DNA of 64,000 nucleotides, taken from Ypsolopha sequella. Taxonomy: Eukaryota > Arthropoda > Insecta > Lepidoptera > Ypsolophidae. The notes beneath the pieces are model-generated. The model did not search any database. It saw nothing but the letters and a program-made list of their open reading frames with translations, and had not been told where the DNA came from. Of this stretch, positions 31,981 through 42,864 are shown piece after piece. The stretch spans positions 27,531,221-27,595,220 of the forward strand of contig OW203986.1 of the NCBI GenBank assembly GCA_934047225.1, written 5' to 3'. The number at the start of each line of letters is the position of its first letter. Within the stretch, counting starts at the first letter, position 1. The translations under genes were made by a program, and so were the position numbers.

Positions 31981-32079
31981 TTTTAACGTTCGTAGTGAAT
32001 AAATTATATTTTTCCTACTAATTTTTTCTAGAATGCTACGGAACCATCTGCGTGCGAGACCTACATGCACTTGAATGTT

Positions 32080-32570
32080 TTTTTTTTAAGTAGCAATCGA
32101 CCAAGCAGTTTATTTAAACCAGCTCCTTACGGTATACTTAGAATATACCGTATAAAGTATAACTTAGGATATTTTGTAATTATGTTGTTGTACTTGAATG
32201 AAAACCAGATTAAAAACTCGCATGACGTTATTTGTCAAATAATAAATATATTTCCGCTCGATATAATAATCTACTTTTATTCAACTTACTTCAGTCAATA
32301 TAAACATCAAAGATCGCCAATGCGCATGTAAGTATCTACGGTTTTTTTTACATGTTGTTAGGACCCCTACGTATCGTATGTACCTAAATTTGCAACCCTG
32401 AAAAACCTGTGCTCGAAAAACTGCGAAATGTTTGCACTTGCTTCAGTTTTTTTACTGACCATGCGTGCTACAAATATTTTTATAGATAGGTACTTTTTTA
32501 AAGTCAATTAAATTTGCTATACTTTTTACTCAATTTGAGCTCTGTAGGCTTATTTATTGCGGAGATTCAG
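32080..32570. other. 3' flank of SANT gene
   Basis: AT-rich DNA. A chance 88-codon frame has no recognisable motif. No other structure seen before the copia LTR. Confidence 0.4.
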
Positions 32571-32579
32571 CTATTCATA

Positions 32580-32761
32580 TTAGCAGAATAAAGATGAGGA
32601 TTAAATAACGACGTACTTTAATTTTGACTTTTAATCATACATACAGTAAAGACGTTTTCTTTTCGAATACAAAAAATTTCTTATTTCAATGCTCCGGTAG
32701 TAGTGTTGAGTTGCCAGTAGTAGTCTAAAAGGAGTTTCTCTTCCAATGAACCTCCTTTAAC
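32580..32761 (-). repeat. 3' LTR of decayed copia element
   Basis: About 180 bp alignable to 37160-37334: CAGAATAAAGATGAG, ATTAAATAACGACG, TTTTCTTTTCGAATAC, GAGTTGCCAGTAGTAG, AAAAGGAGTTTCTCTT. Exact ends are uncertain because of decay. Confidence 0.75.
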
Positions 32762-32837
32762 TCATGGCTAGTTCAGAGCGCAGCCTTAAAAATTTGCTCG
32801 CTGTCATTGGTCAAAATTGGTCATGATATCAGCTACC

Positions 32838-33119
32838 TGCTAGCCTAACATGGTCGGTTTTTAACACCCTCTAAACATCTTTTGACAGCCCAATTTGACA
32901 TTAAACACATGGAATATGGTGTTTTGTTGTGTCAAAAGCTGTTAATAATAGGTGTTAAACGCTGGCCATGTTAGGCTAGCTGCTAACATGGCCAGCGTTT
33001 AACACCTATTATTAACACCTTTTGACACAACAAAACACCATATTCCATGTGTTTAATGTCAAATTGGGCTGTCAAAAGGTGTTTAGAGGGTGTTAAAAAC
33101 GGACCATGTTAGGCTAGCT
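32838..33119. mobile_element. Foldback element nested in copia remnant
   Basis: Two arms of about 140 bp are near-perfect complements. Both begin GCTAGCCTAACATGG, then carry AACACCCTCTAAACA and AATTTGACATTAAACACATG. The middle repeats GGCCATGTTAGGCTAGC. It lies between the RNase H remnant and the 3' LTR. No transposase is encoded. Confidence 0.88.
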
Positions 33120-33168
33120 GGTCCACAGAGCTAATCCTTTTTACTGTGATAGCTCCTTCAGCCATACT

Positions 33169-33462
33169 CTAACATAGAAATGTCTGATTCTTATATGTTT
33201 TATTCTCTTGTGGAACTTTATGTGCCAATCGTACAGTCGCTTCGTGGTCGACATTGAGGCTAGGCACACACTTCTGCTTCGTAATGTCCTTAAATATTCT
33301 TATCATCCACTGAAGCTCTCTAGCTCCTTCACTGGCAGCCACTAGCTCTGCTTCTGCTGTCGACAGGGCTACTGAAGCTTGTCTTTGGCTGAGCCATGAT
33401 ACTGGTACACTACTCCAGTAGTAGTCTTCCAGTAGATGCGTCACCTCCATAGTCTGCATCAC
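33169..33462 (-). pseudogene. copia RNase H remnant
   Basis: VSWLSQRQASVALSTAEAEL followed by EGARELQWM is the hallmark copia RNase H segment (S-T-x-E-A-E). It is cut off from RT by frameshifts. Confidence 0.88.
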
Positions 33463-33690
33463 TGAATCCTTCTAGGAAGCCGGTGTGAGCACTAGGTTTG
33501 TACTGAATTCCCAATGACGCTGTACCTTTCAGGTACCGTAGTATGCGCTTCACTTTGTTCCAGTCAGCTCTTGTTGGGTTCTATAGCTTACGAGATGCTA
33601 CACCAACTGCGTGAGCAATATCTGAACGAGTCGATACCATTAGGTATGATAAGGCTCCAACGGCCTCTCAGTAAGGAAACGAGGTCTGCT

Positions 33691-34584
33691 CTACTTCGTT
33701 TTCTTCTTCCTCTTCTGTAACGTTTTTGCCAGATATTTCCGTGGGAGTTGACACGGGGTTGCACTTTGCCATACCGAATCTTCTGTAACGTTTTTACCAG
33801 ATATTTCCGTGGGAGTTGACACGGGGTTGCCCTTTGCCATACCGAATCGCTCCAGGATTTTCTCGGTATATGCCTTTTGGTTTATAATCAATGTGCCATC
33901 TATTAGGCGTTCGATCTGCATTCCCAAATAGAATGACGTGGGCTTTGTCGTAATTTTCAGCTTCATTCTCAATTCTCAGAGGAATTGATCTGCTAGCTGC
34001 TTGTCTGTTGCAGCTACCAATCCATCATCCACATAAAGGGTGAGTATTATTTTCTTTCCTCCTACCTTCTTTGTATATAGACATGGATCTGCGGTGCTTT
34101 GTTTGAACTTCATTTCCATCAGGGCTTCATGAAGTTTATAGTTCCAGCACCTGGGTGCTTGTTTTAGTCCGTAAAGGCTTCTCTTCAGACGACAAACTCT
34201 CTTTGTACCATTTTCAAAGCTTTCAGGTTGTTGTATGTAAATCTCTTCTTTCAGTTCTCCATACAGGAATGCCGTCGTGACATCAAACTGAGTGAGACAC
34301 ATCTTCACAGTAGCAGCCACACGTATCAAGGACCTTATTGTGGCCATCCTTGCTACTGGACTGTAGGTGATACCTTTTCGCTGCTTAAAGCCTTTCACTA
34401 GTAGGCGAGCTTTGTATTTTTCGATAGAACCATCTGGGTTTCTCTTGAGCCTATCCACCCATTTGCACGGTAATGCTTTCTTATCTTTGGGCAATTCACA
34501 CATTTCCCAGACCTTGTTCTCTTTCAGTGATTCCATTTCACTCTTCATCGCTTTAGTCCATTCTTTACTATCTTTTCTACTCAT
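33691..34584 (-). pseudogene. copia reverse transcriptase, frameshifted
   Basis: The first part (34584-33976) has WTKAMKSEMESLKENKVWEM, ALPCKWVDRLKRNPDG, VARMATIRSLIRVAA, FDVTTAFLYGEL and YVDDGLVAA, the RT active site. The second part (33972-33691) continues with FYLGMQIER and YTEKILERFGM in another frame. A 68-bp duplication repeats the NPVSTPTEISGK segment. Confidence 0.9.
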
Positions 34585-34973
34585 AGCTTCTTTATATGTA
34601 CCAGGCGATTCGTCACAACCTGTTAGACAAACGTAGTCATCATATCTCTTCGGGCGAGATAGAGTGCTTCTGTCTCTAAGTTTGTATCTATTCTGTTCGA
34701 TTTCTGGTTCACGAACTTCTACAGACTCTTCATCATCTGATTCATCAATTTCCGGAGACTCTTCTGCGTCTTGAAACCCGTCTTCGTTGGTTTCTCTATG
34801 GACTTGACCACTACTTATATCTCCCTCTAGGTCATGTTCATCGTCTCTCTGATCTATATCGTGCTTTGAATCTTGATCATCACCTTCTCGCTCTGGTTCC
34901 GGATCATTACCGTTTTGCTCAGATTCATGATCTTTATCGTCTCCCTCTACTTCAGGTGTTTTTGGCTTGATAT

Positions 34974-35855
34974 TTAAATCTTGTATTCAATATCAGTCTC
35001 AAATGTGATGTATCTGGATCTAATTGTACTGTTTGGAGTCCAGATGCGATATCCATCATCATTTTCATAGCCAATAAACTTTCCTTTTACGGCTTTCTTG
35101 CTCAACTTCTTTCGCTTTTGTTTTGGTACGTAGACGTAGCATTCTCTGCCAATTATTCGTAGGTGAATGATCTTAGGCTTTTTGCCATGCCAAAGTTCAA
35201 ACGTTACCTTATCTTTATCTCTAGTAGGTCCTGTTCGGTTCAGCACGTACGTGGCTGTATTTATCTGCTCAGCCTATAAGAATTCTGGTAGCTCTTTCCT
35301 TACGTGCAGCATGGATCTCGCAGCTTCTAAAAGAGTACGGTTCTCTCGCTCGCTGCAACCGTTTTGCTCCGGTGTGTATGGCATAGTCAGTCTTTGTAGT
35401 ATGCCACGACTGTTTAGTACTTTCCTCACGTCTTTGTTATCAAACTCTCCACCATTGTCGCTCAATAGGGTCTTCACTACGTGTCCAGTAGTCTTTGATT
35501 CATTGAGCATCTGAATGAGCTTGTCTTTGACTTCAGATTTCTGTCGCATGAAGTAGACGTAGCGATAGCAGGAGAAGTCATCCTTGAAAACGACGAAGTA
35601 CCTGAACTTTGATCCACTTGGTGGGAATGGTCCACAAACATCTCCATGTATAAGCTCACCAGGCTTAGTTGCTTTTTCCCTTGTCCCAAACTTGAGCCTA
35701 TTCGCTTTTCCGTAAATGCATCCAACACACTTCTTCTTGTCAAGTGGTAACTTTATACCAAATTCTCGCTTGACTAGTTGTTGCACATGTCTCTTGTTTT
35801 TGTGCAAATTGCTCGTGGTATAGTTGGAGTATGTCTGACTTACATGACAAAGCAT
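34974..35855 (-). pseudogene. copia integrase, frameshifted
   Basis: A GAG_pre-integrase zinc module (HVQQLVKREFG, CVGCIYGKANR) is followed by an rve core with the D,D,E residues visible in LIHGDVCGP, LLSDNGGEF and NGCSERENRTLLEAARSML. A second frame (35246-34974) holds the C-terminal part (YVYVPKQKRKK, FIGYENDDGYRIW). Stop and frame breaks separate the two. Confidence 0.9.
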
Positions 35856-36105
35856 TAACTTCCAAAGTCTTCACCTCCAGCTTGACTGTTTTCAACTCTA
35901 GCCTATACAAACCACCCTTGAGGTCCCGTTTTCCAACTACAACAATGCTGCCATTGACTTATAATTGGCATTCTTTTGGAGTTGACCTGAATACACTGTT
36001 CTGCATTCTATCTTGTGCAGACAGTGTCGAAAACAGGCTTTTCGTAAGTGATGGTACTAGCCACACGTCTGAAAGTGTCATTTCTCTTTTCTGGTCATTG
36101 ACATT

Positions 36106-37122
36106 TTATTCTACAATCACCGTGCCGCTACCTACAGCAGGAATGGTCGTTTCATCTGCAGTCGTCAAGATGTGATCTGATTCAAACTCACGAAATGTTT
36201 GGAATATGTCACTTCTGTTCGTTACGTGTTTTGTAGCTCTACTATCGACATACCAGAATTCTGTATCTTTTGGTTGTTCTGTACTACAAGCATTTACCAT
36301 AAGTGTCATGTTATGAAGCTGAGTAGTTGACGGTGAAATATCTGCTTTTGGCTTAGGTGGCTTTCCATCCTTTATCCACTTCTTACAGTTTCTAACTCTG
36401 TGTCCAACTTTTATACAATAGTTGCACTTCAGGTTTTCATCCTTGCTCTTCTTTTGCTTCACAACTAGGACTTCGTGACTAGGACTTCTTTGGTCTCTTG
36501 ACTATCTTCTTTACCTTTCAGTGACCTCTCGTAGATGCAAAGATTGGTGGTCAAGTTCTCAATCGTCCTCTCAGCCTTGTTTAGCAAAAGCCAGCTGCAT
36601 CTAAACGCGAAGTATCGTTCGTCGAGAGAATTTAAAATCTTACAGATCAAAAGCATCTCAGGTAGCTTTAAAACGCATCTTCCTTTCAGCATTCAAGTCA
36701 CTCCATATATTTTTAAGCTTCAACAGGAGCGTCGACACACTTTCATCTTGGCTGTGCTTGAACCCAAAGAAATCGAGGCATAATTGATAAGCTCTATTTT
36801 CTGATTCTCCGTCATATAATCTGTGTAATTCTTCCCACACTTGTCTTGCTGTCTTAAATCTCATTAATTTTGTTAGAATATCTTCCTGCATGTTATTGGT
36901 GAGTATGAGGAGAGCGCTTCTATCTGCTGTCTTGAACCTAGCAAGAGCAGCAGCATTAGCGTCACCACCTCCTGGCTCCATCTCTGGCTCGCATACTTTG
37001 CCTTCACATACCTCCAGTGCTTGATCGACACTGCTGAGTAGTATAGAGACTTTGTACCTCCAGGTGGCCCAGTTACTTCCATCCAACAGTCCGATTTGAA
37101 ACTTCGTACTTAACCCTTCCAT
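36106..37122 (-). pseudogene. copia gag and protease remnants
   Basis: 37122-36658 encodes a UBN2-type gag start (FQIGLLDGSNWATWRYKVSI, WEELHRLYDG). It shifts frame at about 36665-36690 to continue through ILNSLDERYFAF. The zinc knuckle CNYCIKVGHRVRNC and protease start WYVDSRATKHV lie in 36462-36106. The protease active-site DSGA is altered to DSRA, so it is inactive. Confidence 0.88.
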
Positions 37123-37159
37123 TCTTAGTGCGGGTCCTTAACCTATTATGAATATTTTA

Positions 37160-37334
37160 TGCCGCAGAATAAATATGAGTATTAAATAACGAAGTATTTT
37201 AATTTATACTTTTCATAACAAAGACATTTTCTTTTCGAATACCAACAAGCTGTCTTGTCAATGCTCCGATAGTAGTTGTGAGTTGCCAGTAGTATTCTAA
37301 AAGGAGTTTCTCTTCTAATGAATCTCCTTTAACA
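37160..37334 (-). repeat. 5' LTR of decayed copia element
   Basis: On the - strand it begins TGTTAAAGGAGATTCATTAG. It aligns with 32580-32761 with numerous substitutions. The gag start lies about 40 bp inward. Confidence 0.75.
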
Positions 37335-38280
37335 TTTATTAGAGTCTTTACATAATGTCTTTTCAAAGATTTCAAAAGTAAAGACCGTACCCTTACCGTA
37401 GTATGACAGCACTAAAATGTTTTCACCTTTAAATGGGTGACGCTCACACGTTTGGAATCAGTGCTCATCTGAACACAGTGATAGTTGGACGCCTTAATGA
37501 ATTTTTACGAGAAAAGGATCTCAATATGCCGTCGTCATGTGCATTTTTAAAGTGCACTAGACTAACATTTCAAGAAATGCGAATAAAGCCAAAAGTGTGA
37601 CATTTCATATTCAAAAACAATGCAATAGATTTAAGGTGCCAGTGCTCGTCTAAACTTTTGCAACCTTTTACTTAGACCATTTTTTTTGTATGAGAAAACG
37701 TTGAAGCCATTATTTTTATCATTCAGCGCTAGATAGCGCTACAAGCGGTTGAGACGTATCATTTAACGCATTTATAATAGTCGCACCGCCTTAGTATATT
37801 CAGTATTTTATTATTTATTAATTTAATATCTTTGTTTACTTTACATTTCCCTTACTACTTTTTTCTATAATACTGCAATCATACAAAATATTTTAATTTA
37901 ATGAAAATTGGTACATTTTTTACTTGTAAAGGAACGAGTTGAATTTGTAAGGTGTGTAGTGGCGTTGTTCCTGATACGGCAATTGCCGTAATATACGGCA
38001 TTCAGGCATTCTAGGCATCACTAATACGGTACACGGCAGCTCTTTGATTACCGTATTAAAATATACGGTAATAATATTAAGTAAACAAAAAAAAAATTGT
38101 ATTGATGCACGCATAGTACATAGGTACATCACTTGTATTTTTTTTTTATTTAAACCTTCCAAATAAACATTTTGTAAAATACGGCATTTTTCTTAGTTTT
38201 CCCTAAAAATCCGGCAATTTTAGAATTAGAATACGACAACCCTAAATTTGTCAGGAAGACAAGGGGAGCAGTACAGAAAC
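37335..38280. other. Intergenic DNA between copia and Nlp
   Basis: No intact gene. At 37525 a short frame MPSSCAFLKCTRL resembles the start of a THAP finger but stops after 24 codons. At 37970-38225 the motif ATACGGCA(A/T)T recurs in both orientations, suggesting a decayed hairpin repeat. Confidence 0.4.
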
Positions 38281-38289
38281 ACTGGAACA

Positions 38290-38492
38290 CAGTGCTGCCG
38301 ACTTAGCGACTTTGTCGCTAAATCTAGCGGAATTTCAGTAGGTTTAGCGACTTGGTAAAACAGAAGTTTCATACATTTTAGTGACTTTTTTCATACTGGT
38401 ACATTTGGCGACATTTTGGTAAAATTTTAGTTAATCTGGTGACTTTTATTTAAAAATCTAGCGACAAGAAAAAAATGTAAACGGCAACACTG
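38290..38492. mobile_element. Candidate hAT-like MITE upstream of Nlp
   Basis: Ends CAGTGCTGCCG and complement CGGCAACACTG are inverted, consistent with hAT-type CAGTG termini. The interior holds six degenerate TTAGYGACTT units. An 8-bp target duplication is only partly matching (CTGGAACA versus CTGGATGG), so the superfamily is tentative. It ends 190 bp before the Nlp ATG. Confidence 0.6.
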
Positions 38493-38682
38493 CTGGATGG
38501 AACCACGGAATAGCTGGCACGGAACAACACTACACTGGTTGTGTGAACTTGTGTGTGCCACTGCCGGTATTTAGAATCCAGAGCCGTTAAATTAAAATAT
38601 AAAAAAAAAGTGCCGGTTTTTAGTGAACGGACGCCGATTGCTGAACGTGTCGCAACAATCTTAATAAATCAGTGAAATCACC

Positions 38683-41600
38683 ATGGCAGACGAATATTTC
38701 TATGGTAAGTTTTGTTCTTGGGTATATTATTTATTCGATGAATGTAGTATATTTGAGTCAATTGCCATACTTTGGTATTAAAACTTGAAAATATGTAGCG
38801 TCATTTTTGATGACCGGATATTTCTCCATTCTACGATCATACTAATCTATAAATACGAGTGTATTTTGGACTGAGAGTATTCCTGTTTTCTGCATCTTCA
38901 ATATGTAGCATTTACGACTTATTTACTTCGTAAGTACATGCCGCCATTTTTACATTGTTCTGTAATTCAAACTGAACAAAAAATCAAATGGTTAATTTTT
39001 GAATTGGTAGGTAGGTAGTAGTCTTTCGTTGAGCATTTCTTACGTGGGCCATGTGTGAGGCGGCTGTTTACTAGCCGTTGCCGTTTATTTTTGAGGTTAT
39101 ATTTGTTCTCGTCTCTCGTGGTCATTTTAGCTGCCCTAGGCCGGTCAAATACCTGCGAGCGTAGAAATGTGAAGTTCTATGGAAATTGGCGTTGCGTTCG
39201 GTTGAACCAGCTAGAAGGTTGCCTTGAGCCTGGGCCAGTTGGCGTTATTGGAAGTCCACCTGTGCTCATGGTAGGTTGCTTTCTGAAACAAATATAATCC
39301 ATCCAAGTTACGAACTCTGTGCTTCCTTACATTGCTGATACAAATTCTTTATGTATTTTCAGGAGTGACCCTTTCAGCATCAAAACAGTCCGAGACTTGG
39401 GATCCAGAGGCTAAAGCGGAATACCCGCGCAGTAACAAACTCCTCATCCGCCAAGCACTTTTAGGACCTGACGCCAAACCTGATGAACTCCATGTTGTCC
39501 AAGTAATACATTTGCTAACATTTTTATCTGATTATAAGCTTGCGTTTCATGTAAAAACTATCAACGGATTTGGATGGAATTTTCCCTGGTGTGTTGCATA
39601 ATGTCCTTGGAATAATATGTGGTATATAATTTTTGGAAAAATTTGAAACGAAATACAAATACATGATTAAAACTGGTATTTGTAACAAACAAACCATATT
39701 TAAGCTGTCCCAAAGGTATAAAGCGTATATCCCAAAGATATAAAGCGCATAGAAATCTACACCGGCACGACCGGACGTACCATGTGACCTTATTGATTGT
39801 ATAGAAAGTGTTGGGAAATACGAACAGTGGTGAAGATTTGTATGTGCATTATATGTTTGGGAGTATTGTACTTGTCCTTTTCCATTTGAATACCTAACAG
39901 AATGTTCCTTTGTGGTGGTCAGGTGGAGACGATGACCCTGCAGAACTCTGTTAAGATCCCTGTAGCAGTGCTGAAGGTGGGAGAGACGAGGCATGCGCGC
40001 CTCGACATCGAGTTTCCGGACGCACCAGTCACATTCACCCTCATCCAGGTAACTTAATATTGTGTGTACCACGCACAAGATTGTGGGGTCAACTTGTCTC
40101 ATATCTTGGAGGTCTATCCAGCTTTGGCTTGACTCTTAATCTGAAGAGACCACAGATACATCTTTGAAAAATCAGCTGTCCTGCAACAACAGGAAATTTT
40201 TTCTCAGTATTAAAATGATGATAAGCACTAACCATACCATTTGATGGGCGCGCAAAGTCGTTTTGACGGAGCGATGCCCACTCATGATTGTTTTTGAGGC
40301 ATTTGTCTGATTGATACTCTTATACCTAACATATAAACTCACTTAAATTCAGTTTTTTTTTTTTTTAAGAATAGGCATTAACTATTATAATAATCTATGG
40401 TTCAGCAGCGTTGCTATTATAATCCAGAGACTGACTTAAATAAAGCTGAAAATTGCGTGTGCCAAAATGATTGTGAATGAGTAAAATTTCAAATTTAATT
40501 ATTGGATTAAAATATTTTTTCTTTTTTAGATAATAAATGAGATGTCTTTATAGTAAAATCTGTGACAAAGACCAAATTAATAAAAGCTAATTTCAATTTG
40601 AATTAAAATTATATAAAAGCTTGTAATTTACACTCAAAATTTACATGAATAATACAATTAAAAAATTATATAATTTACAGAAATTAATAAATAGTAAAAT
40701 TTTAACATATAAGTTTCACATTGATCGGGTATGTAGTAGATTCTTTCTACATTGACCATTAAAAAAATAAATAAAAAGGATGCCCCTTAAAACATTCTAA
40801 TATTGAGTTATGCACTACAGCCAGTGGCAATTTGCCACAGAAACTGTTCTTTGACATGAAATTTCACTTGTTATATAGGATGTAATGTAATTATCACTTG
40901 TAAAATTACATGGATTATCAATAAAATTAATTTAATATACAGGAGTTGTGTTTAATGGATAGGTTATCCAGTGACTAGTTTTTCTTGCCTTTCCACAACC
41001 AAACATAGTATATGCAGCTGCAGAATCTTAACTGGAACATTGCATATTGATTGGTTCCAGGGTTCAGGGCCGGTCCACCTAATCGGGCAGCACCTGCTGG
41101 GCGCGCTGGTCGAAGAGTTTGAAGATATGGAGGAGATGGAAGAAGAGATGTTGGACGAGGAGGAGGGAGATGATTCACAGTTCAAGGTCAGTCATGTTGG
41201 TAATCTTGCATTCCCACATAATATGTAGTATTCTAATAACTCTGAACTACTCTTAAAATGAGTGCTAGAGATTATTTCCAACAAATTGAGCCTAGGGATC
41301 AAAAATGAATGGTCTTTGAGTTACGGAGGTTTTTAAGATATTTTTCAAACTTTCAGACGGGTAACCAAAAACAATTGAACTACTCTCTTGGCACTTATTT
41401 GTTATTTTTCTGATTAATGATAAATGAGTGATCATTTATTAAAAAAAATACATGCCTGTCCTTTACCTTCTGATGGCTTATCCCTGTTTTGAGCACGAAA
41501 TTGTCTTATTTATAGTTCTAAATGATGATAAACACTAACCATACCATTTGATGGGCGCGCGAAGTCGTTTTGACCGAGCGATGCCTACCCGTGATTGTTT

Positions 41601-41789
41601 TCGAGGCATTTGTCTGATTGTTACTCCCGAACCTAAACTAGACTGACCCTTATTAGACCTAGAATAAAGACGAATATTCAATTTCAGGACGAAGACGACG
41701 AGGACAGCGAGCCAAAAACCAAGAAGGCGAAAATTTCAAACAACGCCAAAGGCAAAGCTCCCGCTCCCAAGAAGAACGCTAAGAAGTGA
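38683..41789 (+). CDS. Nlp: Nucleoplasmin-like protein (histone chaperone)
   Basis: Five exons with consistent phase: 38683-38704, 39363-39502, 39923-40048, 41061-41186, 41688-41789 (TGA). The product has 171 residues. It opens MADEYFYGVTLSASK, and the beta-sandwich core continues through LLIRQALLGPDAKPDELHVV, VAVLKVGETRHARLDIEF, VTFTLIQGSGPVHLIGQHL to about residue 110. Acidic tracts (EEFEDMEEMEEEM, DEEEGDD, DEDDEDSE) and a basic PKTKKAKI segment likely acting as a nuclear signal follow. Length and layout match insect Nlp, which forms pentamers and decondenses sperm chromatin by binding histones. The start has a good ACCATGG context. Poly(A) signals near 42774 and 42801 suggest a 3' UTR of about 1 kb. 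Family identity is secure. Confidence 0.94.
39738..39880. repeat. Dispersed repeat, copy B
   Basis: Complement of the 23279-23410 repeat (GTGACCTTATTGATTG, GAACAGTGGTGAAGATTTG, ATATGTTTGGGAGTATTGTA). It lies in Nlp intron 2. Confidence 0.65.
40214..40330 (+). repeat. Intronic direct repeat, copy 1
   Basis: AACCATACCATTTGATGGGC, AAGTCGTTTTGAC and GAGGCATTTGTCTGATTG are repeated in the same orientation at 41520-41636. The two copies sit in introns 3 and 4 of Nlp, on either side of exon 4. Confidence 0.85.
41520..41636 (+). repeat. Intronic direct repeat, copy 2
   Basis: Partner of 40214-40330, differing at roughly one base in ten. The copy ends about 50 bp before the acceptor of Nlp exon 5. 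Confidence 0.85.
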
Positions 41790-41795
41790 GCCGCC

Positions 41796-42029
41796 TTGCG
41801 CCTTAAAGTTGGGCTTCAAGATGAAGCATCACATGCATTTCCCATACCGGGATCTGGTGGTCAAAAAGTACCTGTAATTGAAATTGGTGACGATGATGAG
41901 AATCAATCCACTGCCAATATTTTTAACAAATTGTATGGCAAAAACATACCAGGGCCACATTCACTTGTTCAATCACAGCAACGACCGATAGTCGAAGTAA
42001 ACTCAATTATTTATAACTCAAATACTTAA
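41796..42029 (+). other. Unassigned open frame in Nlp 3' UTR
   Basis: A 77-codon frame begins 7 bp after the Nlp stop and contains VPVIEIGDDDENQSTANIF. I recognise no family. It may be chance or a relic. Since Nlp poly(A) signals lie downstream, it is probably untranslated. Confidence 0.2.
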
Positions 42030-42157
42030 TAGCTGTCAACTGTCAAGGCCTACGACTGAACATAGATGAAAAGGGACAAGTGCAGGCAATTTTACAAAAT
42101 ACTTTCGATAACATGTCTACCTTAGAATATCCCTTTAGCAAATACTTTTACATGCAC

Positions 42158-42432
42158 AATCTGGGTTCGGCGCAGAATCTGCACTTCGCAAAATGTGCAC
42201 TTGACGCAATGCGAGAACTAAGGAAAATGGTCGCATTTTGTAATTAAAAAGGAGTCAATTTTGGGAAGTGGTCATCATTATGAACCGGAAGGATTTTTGG
42301 TACATAGGAAGAGCCTGTTATTGTCTGTCTAAATTAATTTAAAAAAATACAATAACAAAATGTGCACATTTTGCGAAGTGCTCGTTTTGAAAAGTGCACC
42401 TATTGCGAAATGCACATTCTGCGCCAAATCTT
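42158..42432. repeat. Imperfect inverted repeat
   Basis: GGCGCAGAATCTGCACTTCG and AAAATGTGCACTTGACGCAA are mirrored by AAAATGTGCACATTTTGCGA and GCACATTCTGCGCC. Non-coding and probably within the Nlp 3' UTR. Confidence 0.6.
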
Positions 42433-42864
42433 TAGTTGACAAATACAAAATTACATCCAATGCAAATTTAAGTAGTAAAACTCACACGATCATGCGAGTC
42501 GAAATGGCGGGTGTTCCATAACGAAAATCCATAGTTGTCGAGTTATATTCCAAGCATTGTGTAAAGCACTATGTTGTTGGCCGCGCTATGATGGCCATGT
42601 AGGCCTGGAGCTGCGCTTTCGGCCATCATCAGCACTGCCAGCAACGCACTGACGGTAATATCGCTATACTTGTCTAAATCATTAATAGAAAAACATGATT
42701 TGCCAAAATACATGGACCGACACAAATATGACACCGTATTAAAGAAAACACTGTTTTATCTAAAACTTATTATAATAAAATTGTTATATACAATAAAACT
42801 AATTTTAATTCAATATATTTTATGAATCCCATCTTAACATTAAGATACTCGTATGTACGTACAG

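Larger units (their letters stand above)
32580..37334 (-). mobile_element. Decayed Ty1/copia LTR retrotransposon
   Basis: The gene order on the - strand is gag, protease, integrase, reverse transcriptase, RNase H, which is diagnostic for copia (integrase before RT). The coding region is broken by several frameshifts and stops. The two LTRs differ at many positions, so the insertion is old. A foldback element is nested near its 3' end, and a 68-bp tandem duplication (about 33713-33848) interrupts the RT region. Confidence 0.93.

Noticed and set aside
35167..35514. 115-codon + strand frame
   Set aside because: Antisense to the copia integrase remnant.
39055..39297. 80-codon frame in Nlp intron 1
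   Set aside because: No domain, and splicing it in would break the well-supported exon 1 to exon 2 phase.
39524..40102. 192-codon - strand frame
   Set aside because: Antisense to Nlp exon 3 and intron 2, with no recognised domain.
40964..41228. Ser-rich and Pro-rich frames on both strands
   Set aside because: Shadows of Nlp exon 4; the acidic Glu codons read as Ser or Pro on the other strand.
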